From NCBI RefSeq assembly GCF_001997345.1, contig NZ_CP019606.1, forward strand, positions 2,294,001 through 2,358,000: a stretch of DNA of 64,000 bases, written 5' to 3'. The DNA comes from Tessaracoccus aquimaris. Lineage in GTDB: Bacteria > Actinomycetota > Actinomycetes > Propionibacteriales > Propionibacteriaceae. The first letter of the stretch is position 1. The number at the start of each line of letters is the position of its first letter. Below are positions 35,366 to 45,674 of this stretch, in pieces. A model generated the notes under the pieces. It did no database searches and was not told where the DNA came from. It saw only the letters and a list, made by a program, of their open reading frames with translations. Both the position numbers and the translations under genes were made by a program.

Positions 35366-36631
35366 TCAACGACTCCCGGCAAGAACCTCTGCGATCTCGT
35401 CGAAACCCTTGTTCCGCGCGTGCTGCAGCGCGGTGACGCCCTCCCTGTCGGCGATCGCGGGATCGGCGCCTGCCTCGAGCAGGGCGGTGACGATCTCGAC
35501 ATAGGGCCGCGAACCGTCGCCGAGGATGACGGCCTCGAGCAGCGCCGTCCAGCCCAGGTCGTTGACGTGGTTCACGTCGATGCCGACCTGGACGACCCTG
35601 CGCACGTAGTCGACGTGGCCGCGCTCGCTCGCCGGGATCACGGAGATGCCGCCGTACCGGTTTCTGATCGTCATGTCGGGGCCTGCCGGCAGCAGCGACT
35701 CGAGCATGTCGACCGAACCCGTGACGCCCGTCACCAGCCAGGGTGTGTCGTGCTGGTCGTCGAGCGCGTCGGCGGAGGCCCCCATCGCGACGAGCACGTC
35801 GGCGACGCCCAGGTGGTCCTCGGTGACGGCGAGCAGCAGGGCCGTGCGACCGCGGTCGTCCCGCGCCTCGATGTCGGCGCCTGCGCGCAGCGCGAGCGCG
35901 ACCAGGTCGGCCTCGCCACCCGTTGCCGCCTCGAGGAGCGTGGTGTCGGGGTCCGCGATGTCCGAGTACTGCGGGATGGCCCGCAGGAACGCCTCCTGCG
36001 CGGCGAGCCCCTTGTCGGCGGCCATCTGCAGCGGCGTCAACTTCTCCTGCCCCGATGGCCGATCCAGTTCAACGCCTCCCGCCACGAGCACCCGCAGCGT
36101 CGTCGCGTACGGGTAGTCGTCCTTGCCGAGCCAGGTCGCCTCGTGGATGGCCTGGTAGCCGAGGTTGTTGACGTGGTCGCGGTCGATGCCTGCGCGCAGC
36201 AGTTCGCCGACCTCGTGGAAGTGGCCGCGCTCCGCGGCGCGGATCAGCGCGGTGCCGTCGAAGCTGTCCCTGTCGTCGACAGTTGCCCCGTTGGCGAGGG
36301 CGAGGCGCAGCAGGTCGAGGTGACCCTCGCTGGCGGCGATCAGGTACGCCGACTGCTGGGTGGTGTCCTTCGCGTTGACGTCGGCGCCCTGGTTGACGAG
36401 GTCGGTGGCCTTGGCCAGGTCGTTCGCCCAGTACGCGTCGCGAAGGGCGGCGTCCGGGCCGTCGTCTTCCGTTACCTGGGGCGAGGGGGTGATGCTTGGG
36501 GTGGCCGTCGGCCGGGCGCTCGGCACTCCGTCGCTCGGGCGGGTCGACGGCGAGGGCGGCCCGGGGTTCGAGCACGCCGCCAGTGCCGTAACGGCCAGGA
36601 CGCAGGCGGCGGTTCGCAGTAGGTGGGGCAC
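35366..36631 (-). CDS. ankyrin-repeat lipoprotein
   Basis: The 421-residue precursor has a signal peptide with lipobox LAACS (Cys about 20), a Pro/Ser/Thr-rich linker to about residue 55, and roughly ten ankyrin repeats. Examples are NAKDTTQQSAYLIAASEGHLD, DRDSFDGTALIRAAERGHF and DDRGRTALLLAVTEDHLGVA. It would be anchored on the outer face of the membrane and mediate protein binding. Two repeats share the phrase HVNNLGYQAIHEA / HVNDLGWTALLEA, showing an internal duplication. It is transcribed ahead of the transglutaminase-like gene with 27 bp between them. Confidence 0.9.
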   Translation of the reverse strand: MPHLLRTAACVLAVTALAACSNPGPPSPSTRPSDGVPSARPTATPSITPSPQVTEDDGPDAALRDAYWANDLAKATDLVNQGADVNAKDTTQQSAYLIAASEGHLDLLRLALANGATVDDRDSFDGTALIRAAERGHFHEVGELLRAGIDRDHVNNLGYQAIHEATWLGKDDYPYATTLRVLVAGGVELDRPSGQEKLTPLQMAADKGLAAQEAFLRAIPQYSDIADPDTTLLEAATGGEADLVALALRAGADIEARDDRGRTALLLAVTEDHLGVADVLVAMGASADALDDQHDTPWLVTGVTGSVDMLESLLPAGPDMTIRNRYGGISVIPASERGHVDYVRRVVQVGIDVNHVNDLGWTALLEAVILGDGSRPYVEIVTALLEAGADPAIADREGVTALQHARNKGFDEIAEVLAGSR

Positions 36632-36705
36632 GACGACTCCTTGATGGACCGGATCAGCCTAGTTGCGAGGGCGCTCACCCCCGGCGCGCTCTGTAGGGTG
36701 ATCCG

Positions 36706-37272
36706 GTGCTCACCGCCGTCGATCCCCTCCCCTCCCGGCCGCGACGGATCGCGATCGCGGGCGTCTCGGGCGTCGGGAAGACGACCCTCGCTCGCAGGGT
36801 CGCGGCGATCGTGGCCGCCCCGCACACCGAGATCGACTCGCTCTACCACGGCCCGAACTGGGTGCCGCGGCCGGAGTTCCTCGACGACGTGCGGGCCCTC
36901 GTCGCAGCCGACGCGTGGGTGACCGAGTTCCAGTACCGGGTCGCAAGGCCGCTGATCGCGGAGCGGATGGACCTGCTCGTCTGGCTCGACCTGCCCTATT
37001 GGCGCGTCAACTTTCCGCGCGTGGTGTGGCGAACGCTCAGCCGCCGGGTGACCGGCCGGCCGATGTGGAACGGCAACACCGAGGGGCCGCTGCGCCGGAT
37101 CTTCACCGACGAGGACCACATCATCCGTTGGTCGGTCACGCACCGCAACCGCGAGCGCGACCGGCTGCCCCGACTGGTCGAGGCGAAGGGTTGGACGACG
37201 GTGCGGCTCGGCTCCACCCGCGACGTCGAGCGCTGGCTCGCCGGCCCGCTGCGCGACGCGATGGCCGGGTAG
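36706..37272 (+). CDS. P-loop kinase (adenylate kinase/topology-modulation protein-like)
   Basis: The 188-residue protein starts at a GTG (VLTAVDPLPSRPRR). Walker A is AGVSGVGKTTLARRVA (about residues 18-33), followed by HTEIDSLYHGPNWVPRPEF, the acidic EIDxL segment seen in FlaR/topology-modulation-type kinases. LLVWLDLPYWRV is the Walker B strand. The substrate is unknown; it is cytosolic. The stop is followed at once by a half copy of the 80-bp palindromic element. Confidence 0.8.
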   Translation: MLTAVDPLPSRPRRIAIAGVSGVGKTTLARRVAAIVAAPHTEIDSLYHGPNWVPRPEFLDDVRALVAADAWVTEFQYRVARPLIAERMDLLVWLDLPYWRVNFPRVVWRTLSRRVTGRPMWNGNTEGPLRRIFTDEDHIIRWSVTHRNRERDRLPRLVEAKGWTTVRLGSTRDVERWLAGPLRDAMAG

Positions 37273-37277
37273 GCGCG

Positions 37278-37310
37278 TTGAGCATGTTCCGACGCTCGTT
37301 GCGCCGCGAG
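37278..37310. repeat. solo half of the 80-bp palindromic element
   Basis: TTGAGCATGTTCCGACGCTC followed by GTTGCGCCGCGAG matches the left arm of the three full elements, but no right arm follows. It lies 155 bp upstream of full copy 2, just after the P-loop kinase stop. Confidence 0.65.
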
Positions 37311-37432
37311 GGCCGGTGTCAGCGATCGCAGCCACCCGTTCCTGCACGACGCGGCCCCCGCCGAGGCCGAGACTGCGGCCGAGGCCAAGCCTCCTCCGAA
37401 TGGGTTCTTCGACGCTGGGGGCGGCTCATTCC

Positions 37433-37512
37433 TTGAGCATGTTTGGTAACTCGTTGGCGATTCGAACGTTCAAACACGGCTCAGGAGCCAACGAGCAGCC
37501 GAACATGCTCAA
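37433..37512. repeat. 80-bp palindromic element, copy 2
   Basis: It runs from TTGAGCATGTTTGGTAACTC to GCCGAACATGCTCAA and includes a central GAACGTTC palindrome followed by AAAC. It sits between convergent genes, the P-loop kinase and the DUF255 protein. In orientation and interior it matches the reverse complement of copy 3. Confidence 0.9.
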
Positions 37513-37574
37513 ACGCCCGCCCGCGGCGCATCTAGCCGGCCCCCGGCCAAGCCCGGGGAGCGACAACGCGGCGG

Positions 37575-39583
<2,009 letters not shown>

Positions 39584-39654
39584 GGAGTCAGCCTAGTGGG
39601 CCAGTTGCGTCGCGATTTCCCCGAGCCGCTCGGGGCGTGAGGCACACTTGAAGT

Positions 39655-40260
39655 ATGAGTGAGACCGGGACCCCCAAGAAGCAGTCGCGCCTCGTCCAGG
39701 CGTTCATCGTCGTCGGCGGCCTGCTGGCTCTGATGTGGGTCCTCGAGGGGCTCGACACCGTTACCGCGAACGCGCTCGACAACTACGGCATCGAGCCGCG
39801 GAAGATCAGCGACCTGCCCAACATCCTGTGGGCTCCCCTGCTGCACTTCGGGTGGGGGCACCTGATCGCGAACTCGGTCCCCTTCCTGGTGCTTGGCGTG
39901 GTCACCTACCTTTCGGGCCCCATCAAGTGGGTCGTCACCACCGTGATCTCGACGATCATCTCCGGCCTCACCGCGTGGCTCCTCGGTCCGATCGGCACCT
40001 TCACAGCCGGGGTCTCGGGCGTCATCTTCGGCTACCTCACCTACCTTCTGGTGCGCGGGATCTTCTCCCGCAGGATCGGCCAGATCGTGATCGCCGTGGT
40101 CGTCTTGGCGGTCTACGGCTCGGTGCTGCTCGGCGTCTTCCCGACGGCGGCTGGCGTCAGTTGGCAGGCCCATCTGGGCGGCGCCCTCGGCGGCATCATC
40201 GCCGCCTGGCTGCTGCACAGCCGCGAGCGCAACCGCAAGCCCCAGCAGATGGCCTACTGA
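39655..40260 (+). CDS. rhomboid family intramembrane serine protease
   Basis: The 201-residue protein has six predicted membrane segments. LLHFGWGHLIANSVPFL is the conserved HxxxN region, TAGVSGVIFGYLTYL has the catalytic Ser (S122 in GVSG), and VSWQAHLGGALGGIIAAW has the catalytic His (H173). It cleaves substrates within the membrane; no substrate can be inferred. It starts 71 bp from the divergent DUF255 gene and ends 16 bp from the convergent mca gene. Confidence 0.93.
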   Translation: MSETGTPKKQSRLVQAFIVVGGLLALMWVLEGLDTVTANALDNYGIEPRKISDLPNILWAPLLHFGWGHLIANSVPFLVLGVVTYLSGPIKWVVTTVISTIISGLTAWLLGPIGTFTAGVSGVIFGYLTYLLVRGIFSRRIGQIVIAVVVLAVYGSVLLGVFPTAAGVSWQAHLGGALGGIIAAWLLHSRERNRKPQQMAY

Positions 40261-40276
40261 CCCACCTTGGCGTCCG

Positions 40277-41173
40277 CTAGATCATGAACTCGGGCACCAG
40301 CGGCTGCGGACGCAGCCCCGAGAACAGGTCGTCCTCCGGGATCATCGTCGGCACCTTCGAGACCACCAACTGGTAGTCCTCCGTCGGCCAGCCCGCCTGC
40401 TGGATCGCCAGCGGCACCGCGAACCACGGCCCGTCCGGGTCGATCTGCGTGGCGTGCGCCCGGAGGGCCTCGTCGCGGATCGGGAAGTACTTCGCGCACT
40501 CGATGAAGGTCGTGAGCCTGCCGTAGGAGAACGGGTCCTGGTCGAGGTGCGCGAACTGGCAGTCGAGGCCCTGCTCGTGCATGACCAGCTCGAGTTGCTC
40601 GGCGCGCCTGCTGTGGAAGCTCATGTGGTAGTACAACTTGGCCGGCTGCCAGGCTGGCCCGTGCTCTGGCCACAGGTCCGGGTCGGCCGCCGCCTTGAAC
40701 GCCTCGAGCGTGATCCGGTGGCACATCACGTGGTCGGGATGCGGGTAGCCGCCCTGCTCGTCGTAGGTCGTCACGACGTGTGGGCGGAACTCCCGGATCA
40801 CCTTCACGAGCGCCCCCGCCGCGACCACCGGGTCGACCAGCCCGAACGCGTCGTCGGGCAGCGGCGGCAACGGATCGCCCTCCGGTAGCCCCGAGTCGAC
40901 GAACCCGAGCCACACCTGACGAAAGCCCAGCAGTTCGCGGGCCCTCTCCATCTCCCTCGCGCGGATCTCCGAGATGTTGGCCAGCACCTGTGGGTCGTCG
41001 GCGAGTTTGGGATTCAGCACCGAGCCGCGCTCGCCGCCAGTACACGTCGCAACCAAGACCTCGACACCCTCGTCGACGTACTTCGCGGTCGTCGCCGCGC
41101 CCTTGCTCGACTCGTCGTCGGGGTGGGCGTGGACGTGCAACAACCGCAACTGGGTGGGCGGCAATCCGGGCAT
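40277..41173 (-). CDS. mca: mycothiol S-conjugate amidase
   Basis: The 298-residue protein is a PIG-L/LmbE-fold zinc amidase. VHAHPDDESSKG (about residues 14-25) supplies His and Asp ligands, and QGGYPHPDHVMCHRITL the later His. The full length and the KLYYHMSFHSRRAEQLE segment fit Mca rather than MshB. Mca cleaves mycothiol-toxin conjugates to release mercapturic acids. The neighbourhood with a divergent DUF4307 gene and greA is conserved in Actinobacteria and supports the assignment. Its presence implies that the cell makes mycothiol. Confidence 0.92.
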   Translation of the reverse strand: MPGLPPTQLRLLHVHAHPDDESSKGAATTAKYVDEGVEVLVATCTGGERGSVLNPKLADDPQVLANISEIRAREMERARELLGFRQVWLGFVDSGLPEGDPLPPLPDDAFGLVDPVVAAGALVKVIREFRPHVVTTYDEQGGYPHPDHVMCHRITLEAFKAAADPDLWPEHGPAWQPAKLYYHMSFHSRRAEQLELVMHEQGLDCQFAHLDQDPFSYGRLTTFIECAKYFPIRDEALRAHATQIDPDGPWFAVPLAIQQAGWPTEDYQLVVSKVPTMIPEDDLFSGLRPQPLVPEFMI

Positions 41174-41228
41174 GGTCGGTATTGTGCCGCAGTCCCTGAT
41201 GGGCGCCTCCCGTTCGTCTCAGGGCACA

Positions 41229-41642
41229 ATGGGACGCGTGACCGACGACGACGCCCGCATCAAGGCCCGCTACCCGAAGCGCTCCCCCATCGACTACGTG
41301 CTCGGCATCGGCGCGTCCGTCGCTGTGGTCGGGGCGGTCGCGCTGGTGCTGGTCGACGGGCTCGACCGTGCCAACCCGCCGGTCGCCGCCATGGTGCGTG
41401 GCTTTACCGTGATGAGCCCCTCGGAGGCGGTCGCGGAGGTCGTCGTGCAGCGAAGCGACCCGAGCGTCCAGGTGGAGTGCAGCCTCTTCGCGCAGGCACA
41501 GAGCTACGAGCGGGTCGCCGAGCGGACGTTCACCGTCGGCCCAGGAACCGAGAAGCTCACCACCGTCGAGGTCGGCCTCAAGACCACCAAGGAGGCCACG
41601 ACGGTCACCATGGAGGACCCGGCGTGCACTTTGGTCGACTGA
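41229..41642 (+). CDS. DUF4307 domain-containing membrane protein
   Basis: The 137-residue protein begins MGRVTDDDARIKARYPKRSP. A GTG three codons later is an equally good start. There is one membrane segment (about residues 24-46) and an extracytoplasmic DUF4307 domain with VQVECSLFAQAQSYERVAER. The function is unknown. It is regularly found between mca and greA in Actinobacteria, as here, 12 bp upstream of greA. Confidence 0.88.
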   Translation: MGRVTDDDARIKARYPKRSPIDYVLGIGASVAVVGAVALVLVDGLDRANPPVAAMVRGFTVMSPSEAVAEVVVQRSDPSVQVECSLFAQAQSYERVAERTFTVGPGTEKLTTVEVGLKTTKEATTVTMEDPACTLVD

Positions 41643-41654
41643 TACGCTTGCTGG

Positions 41655-42158
41655 ATGTCTGAAACTTCTGCCGACGTTGTGTGGCTCACGCAGGAGGCCT
41701 ACGACAAGCTCGAGGCCGAACTCGAAGAGCTGAAGACCGTGGGTCGCCCTGAAGTGAGCGCCCGGATCGCCTCTGCCCGCGAAGAGGGCGACCTGTCCGA
41801 GAACGGCGGCTACCATGCCGCCCGCGAGGAACAGGGACAGATGGAGGGCCGGATCCGACAGTTGGAGGACCTCCTCCGCCGCGCCGAGGTTGGCGAGCCG
41901 GAAGGTGCCCACGACGAGGTCACGCCGGGCAAGCTCGTCACGGTCGCCTATGACGGCGACGAGGACGACACCGACACGTTCCTGCTCGGCTCCCGCGAGG
42001 TGCTCGCCACCGACGAGTCCGTCGAACACGCCGTCTACTCGCCACAGTCGCCGCTCGGCGCCGCCGTTCTCGGCGCGAAGATCGGCCAGGAAGTGCGCTA
42101 CACGGCGCCCAGCGGCAAGGAACTGATGGTCGTGGTCACCAAGGTCGAGGTTCTCTAG
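41655..42158 (+). CDS. greA: transcription elongation factor GreA
   Basis: The 167-residue length and domains are standard. The N-terminal coiled coil (LTQEAYDKLEAELEELKT, EEGDLSENGGYHAAREEQG) carries the acidic tip D/E pair that stimulates RNA cleavage by backtracked polymerase. The C-terminal FKBP-like domain ends SPLGAAVLGAKIGQEVRYTAP. The gene is cotranscribed with the DUF4307 gene and ends before a large hairpin. Confidence 0.97.
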   Translation: MSETSADVVWLTQEAYDKLEAELEELKTVGRPEVSARIASAREEGDLSENGGYHAAREEQGQMEGRIRQLEDLLRRAEVGEPEGAHDEVTPGKLVTVAYDGDEDDTDTFLLGSREVLATDESVEHAVYSPQSPLGAAVLGAKIGQEVRYTAPSGKELMVVVTKVEVL

Positions 42159-42161
42159 ACC

Positions 42162-42233
42162 CCCTCTGACATCGACGATGGCCGCCACCTCATGCAGGTG
42201 GCGGCCATCGTCGTGGTGGGTGTCGTCAGAGGG
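42162..42233. terminator. bidirectional two-tier hairpin after greA
   Basis: GACGATGGCCGCCACCT (42174-42190) and its exact complement (42196-42212) form a 17-bp stem with a 5-nt loop. A second outer pair, CCCTCTGAC (42162-42170) with GTCAGAGGG (42225-42233), extends the structure. It lies between convergent greA and the DUF2089 gene and has no U tract. Confidence 0.8.
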
Positions 42234-42241
42234 TTGTCGCG

Positions 42242-42691
42242 TCAGCCGAGCAGGCGCGCCGCGTCCTCCGGGCTGATCTCGCCGCGTGCGACGCGCTCAA
42301 GGATCTGATCCTCGGCAGAGCCGGCGCTCGGCACCTCTTCGCCGTATTCGGTGGGCTCGTCGTCCACCTCTGAGGACCTGGCCGCCTGCGAGGGCGACGA
42401 CGGGGACGCAGGGTCGCCGTCGAGCCCGAGCTTGCCGAGCACCGCGTCGAGCCGGGCGCGCGCCGTCGGGTAGGACACTTGGAGGTGCTTCTCGACCTCG
42501 CGCAGGTTCCCTCGCGAGGAGAGGAAGACCTTCAAGAGGTCCAGGTCGGCCTGGTTGAGGTTGCAGAACTCGCAACTTGCGAACTCGCCCGCAATCTCGG
42601 TGCCGCAGTGCAGGCAGCCCTTGCGCGTGGTGATGAGGGTGTCCCCGCAGACGGGGCACTCCGACGGCGCGTGGTACAGATGCTTGGCCAT
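42242..42691 (-). CDS. DUF2089 family zinc-ribbon/helix-turn-helix protein
   Basis: The 149-residue protein has a double zinc ribbon (CPVCGDTL, CLHCGTEI, CEFCNLNQ within the first 45 residues) and then a helix-turn-helix-like DUF2089 region (LLKVFLSSRGNLREVEKHLQ, VSYPTARARLDAVLGKLGL). A linker and a short C-terminal helix (ILERVARGEISPEDAARLL) follow. That terminal motif is shared in type with the start of the upstream gene product (LDDLAAGRIDAQEASRRI), suggesting joint action in regulation. The two genes abut with no spacer. Confidence 0.88.
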   Translation of the reverse strand: MAKHLYHAPSECPVCGDTLITTRKGCLHCGTEIAGEFASCEFCNLNQADLDLLKVFLSSRGNLREVEKHLQVSYPTARARLDAVLGKLGLDGDPASPSSPSQAARSSEVDDEPTEYGEEVPSAGSAEDQILERVARGEISPEDAARLLG

Positions 42692-43489
42692 TTACTCGCC
42701 CTCCGACTTGATCGTTGCCATCCCCATCACGACCGCGACATCGAGCCGGGCCGAGCCGTTGCCGACGACGTACTCGTCGACCTTGTCTCCACCGTCAGGC
42801 CAGCTGATCCTGCCCAGCTTGGCCTCGCCGCGGATCGTCACGTTTGCGCCCTTGGACAGGGTCACCGTCAGCGTGCCCGACTCGACCTTCAGCCTGGATC
42901 GACCCACGCTGATCGGGCCTTCGACGCTGATGCCGCCTGCCTGGCTGAGCAGGTCCTCCACCTCCTCGACGTCCTCGAGGGTCGAGCCGCCCGCCGTGAC
43001 GCGGATCCGCCCGAGCCGCGGGACGCCGACGGTGCGCAGGCCGCCGGTGGTGACCTCTGCGTCGACGATCAGGTTCGGGTTGACCCGGATGACCAGTTCC
43101 TTGCCGAGGCCGATGTCGCGGATGTCGTCCCAACTGCGGGGAGGCCGGATCAGGGAGAAGCCGCCGAAGTTGGGGCCGATCTCGCCGGTGGAGTTGACCT
43201 CCATCACGGTGCCGACGCGGCGCAGCACGTGGGGGCCGTCGATGGTGAGGGTCGAGACGCTCTGGTCGCCCTCGATGCGGACGCGGCGCCCGACGGAGGT
43301 GACGGAGATGCGGGAGAGCCCTCCGGACTTCGGGCCGCCCTTGCGGGTCGTGTCGGCCGGTGGCTCCTTGGGGGCCTGCGGGGCGTCGGCGGCACGCTTG
43401 GCCGCGTCGATCCGCCTGCTTGCTTCCTGGGCGTCGATGCGCCCAGCGGCCAGATCGTCGAGGATCGGCCCGAGGTCAACATTGCTCAT
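42692..43489 (-). CDS. DUF4097-like beta-repeat protein with N-terminal SHOCT-like helix
   Basis: The 265-residue protein begins MSNVDLGPILDDLAAGRIDA at 43489, a short helix also present at the end of the DUF2089 protein. It continues as a repetitive beta-rich fold (VRIEGDQSVSTLTIDGPHVL, IRVTAGGSTLEDVEEVEDLL, LTVTLSKGANVTIRGEAKLG) of the putative adhesin/DUF4097 type. There is no signal peptide or membrane segment. The pair resembles cytosolic regulator/partner modules next to DUF2089, but the role is unknown. The long upstream extension of this frame is repeat DNA and is not coding. Confidence 0.8.
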   Translation of the reverse strand: MSNVDLGPILDDLAAGRIDAQEASRRIDAAKRAADAPQAPKEPPADTTRKGGPKSGGLSRISVTSVGRRVRIEGDQSVSTLTIDGPHVLRRVGTVMEVNSTGEIGPNFGGFSLIRPPRSWDDIRDIGLGKELVIRVNPNLIVDAEVTTGGLRTVGVPRLGRIRVTAGGSTLEDVEEVEDLLSQAGGISVEGPISVGRSRLKVESGTLTVTLSKGANVTIRGEAKLGRISWPDGGDKVDEYVVGNGSARLDVAVVMGMATIKSEGE

Positions 43490-43614
43490 GAGTAAATGGT
43501 AACCCGACTTTCGAGAATCTAAAGCCAGATTGAGATATTCGTATTTCGGCCGATGGCGCCACCCCCGGTGACGCAGTCGCGCGGAGTGCGCCAGCCCGGC
43601 GACGCAGTCGCCCA

Positions 43615-43890
43615 GAGCCGCTGGTTGAGCCGCCCGGGAGCGGAGCGATCGAGCGCGTCGAAACCTCCGACGCCCGACAACCCAGCCCGACCACAGACCC
43701 CGCACCCGAACCCAAGCCGCACGCTCCGCACAGGGTCTGCTCAACCAGCACCGCCGATCGAGCCAGCCCAGCCGACAGAGCCCGCCCGGAGCCGTTGGTT
43801 GAGCCGCCCGGGAGCGGAGCGATCGGGCGCGTCGAAACCTCCAACGCCCGCCAACCCACCCCGACCACAGACCCCGCACGCGAACCCAGG
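43615..43890. repeat. two direct copies of a ~100-bp palindromic element
   Basis: Copies starting at 43615 and 43789 share GAGCCGYTGGTTGAGCCGCC, then GAGCGGAGCGATCG, GCGTCGAAACCTCC and GACCACAGACCCCGCAC. They belong to the GGTTGAGCC...GCGTCGAAACC class also found in the 168-bp array. The rest of 43490-43980 holds no gene. Confidence 0.8.
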
Positions 43891-43980
43891 TCTTGGCCCC
43901 CGCTCCGCTCACGGGGCCCCAGGCACGAGCTCCGCACCGACTATCCGCCGTCGACGCCACCGATATGGAAGGCTGAGCCC

Positions 43981-44669
43981 ATGCCGCAGCCACTGAGCCA
44001 ACTCGTCGCACCCGACTGGGCCGAGGCGCTCGCCCCCGTCGAGCCCCAGGTGAGTGCGATGGGAGAGTTCCTGCGCGAGGAGATGGCCGCCGGGCGCTCC
44101 TACCTGCCGGCCGGCGAGAACGTGCTGCGCGCCTTCACGCTTCCGCTGGCCGATGTGCGCGTCCTGGTCATCGGCCAGGATCCCTATCCCACCCCGGGCA
44201 TGCCGTCGGGCTGTCGTTCTCCGTCGCCCCCGAGGTGCGACCACTACCCGGCTCGCTGCGCAACATCTACCAGGAACTGCAGGCCGACGTCGGGATCCCG
44301 CCCGCGCAGCATGGCGACCTCACCCATTGGTTCGATCAGGGCGTCCTCCTCCTCAACCGCGTCCTCACCGTGCGACCAGGCACCCCCGCGTCGCACCGCG
44401 GCAAGGGCTGGGAGCAGGTCACCGCCCGCGCCGTCGAGGCGCTCGCCGCCCGCGGTGGCCCACTCGTGGCGATCCTGTGGGGCCGCGACGCGCAGACGGC
44501 GACCCCGATGCTCGGCGACGTCCCGATCATCGCAAGCGCACACCCGTCGCCGCTGTCGGCACGCAACGGGTTCTTCGGGTCGCGCCCGTTCAGCCGCACC
44601 AACGCGCTGCTCGAACAGCAGGGAGCAGCACCCATCGACTGGGCCATCCCAGAGCGGGTGGCAGACTAG
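43981..44669 (+). pseudogene. ung: uracil-DNA glycosylase family 1, interrupted by a 1-base deletion
   Basis: The N-terminal half has the water-activating motif [13 protein letters not shown] (catalytic D67). The C-terminal half has [19 protein letters not shown], the DNA-intercalation motif, and [13 protein letters not shown]. The frame breaks where family members read [11 protein letters not shown]. One more C in the GGGC run at about 44199 restores it and gives about 229 residues. The enzyme removes uracil from DNA. As every other motif is intact, a homopolymer error is the likely cause. Confidence 0.92.
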
Positions 44670-44673
44670 GCGC

Positions 44674-44907
44674 ATGCCGTACCGCCCGAAGTCTCCGCAG
44701 GAACCCCACGACGCGGCCGCGCCCGCTGGCGACGACGCCGCGAATCCCCAGTCGGTCGACGCCCAGAAGGCCGCGTCGGACGCGCCCCAGCCTGTCGCGG
44801 ACGGGCCGACGAAGGCGCGCAAGACACTGTGGCTGGTCGGCCTCGGCGTCGGGGTCTACTTCATCGCCACCGGCATCTACCAGGCGATCATGGCGGGACA
44901 GTCCTGA
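44674..44907 (+). CDS. small single-span membrane protein
   Basis: The 77-residue protein has a Pro/Ala/Asp-rich cytoplasmic N-terminus (about 48 residues) and one C-terminal membrane helix, [20 protein letters not shown]. The start follows the ung stop by 4 bp, so the two are probably cotranscribed. It is of unknown function; small proteins of this shape are common in actinobacteria. Confidence 0.65.
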   Translation: MPYRPKSPQEPHDAAAPAGDDAANPQSVDAQKAASDAPQPVADGPTKARKTLWLVGLGVGVYFIATGIYQAIMAGQS

Positions 44908-44935
44908 GCCTTGCCGCCGCGGGTAGCGTGGAGGC

Positions 44936-45601
44936 ATGGACATCGACGTGCTCGCATGGCTAAACGGAAAGCTCTCCACCCCCAAGATGGTCGCCCCTGA
45001 GGACGCGCTTCCAGGCCGTCCGACCCCCATCCTCGATCCGATCCCCGTCCACGAGGTCCTGGGCCTCCCACTCGACGAGGTGCCCGAGGGTGCCGAGGTC
45101 GCCTACTTCGCGCTCGGCTGCTACTGGGGCGAGGAGCGGATGTTCTGGCAGACCCCGGGCGTCCTCAACACCGCCGTCGGCTTCGCGGGTGGCTTCACCC
45201 CCAACCCGACCTATGCGGAGTCATGCACGGGCAAGACGGGTCACACCGAGACCGTCCAGGTCGTGTTCGACCCGAAGCGCGTCAGCTACGACGACCTCCT
45301 TGAACTGTTCTGGGAGAACCACGACCCCACCCAGTTGAACAGGCAGGGCAACGACAACGGGACGCAGTACCGCTCGGCGCTGTTCCCCGTCGACGACACC
45401 CAGCGGGAGGCGGCCGAGCGCAGCCTCGCCTCGTTCCAGCAGCGCCTCGCCGACCAGGGGTTCGGCACGATCACGACGGAGATCTCGCAGGATCGGCCGT
45501 TCTACTACGCCGACCGGGAGCACCAGCAGTACCTGCACAAGAACCCTGGCGGCTACTGCCCCAACCACGCCACCGGCGTGAAGTGCGGACCCGACGCCTG
45601 A
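44936..45601 (+). CDS. msrA: peptide-methionine (S)-S-oxide reductase MsrA
   Basis: The 221-residue enzyme repairs methionine-S-sulfoxide. The active site is ALGCYWGEERMFWQTPGV (C62), with Tyr in place of the commoner Phe in GCFWG. AVGFAGGFTPNPTY, GKTGHTETVQVVFDP and ENHDPTQLNRQGND follow as expected. The C-terminal CPNHATGVKCG supplies candidate resolving cysteines. An N-terminal extension of about 55 residues is typical of the longer actinobacterial MsrA. It is cytosolic. Confidence 0.95.
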   Translation: MDIDVLAWLNGKLSTPKMVAPEDALPGRPTPILDPIPVHEVLGLPLDEVPEGAEVAYFALGCYWGEERMFWQTPGVLNTAVGFAGGFTPNPTYAESCTGKTGHTETVQVVFDPKRVSYDDLLELFWENHDPTQLNRQGNDNGTQYRSALFPVDDTQREAAERSLASFQQRLADQGFGTITTEISQDRPFYYADREHQQYLHKNPGGYCPNHATGVKCGPDA

Positions 45602-45674
45602 TTTCAACGCAACGCACCTCCGACCCGACCAGCCATGCATGTGCCTCCGCGCCGCATCGCAATAGGGTGGGGCC

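Noticed and set aside
40254..42188. A 644-codon minus-strand frame opposite greA and DUF4307 and overlapping mca
   Set aside because: greA, DUF4307 and mca are all convincingly coding. This frame has shadow-type composition and no motif.
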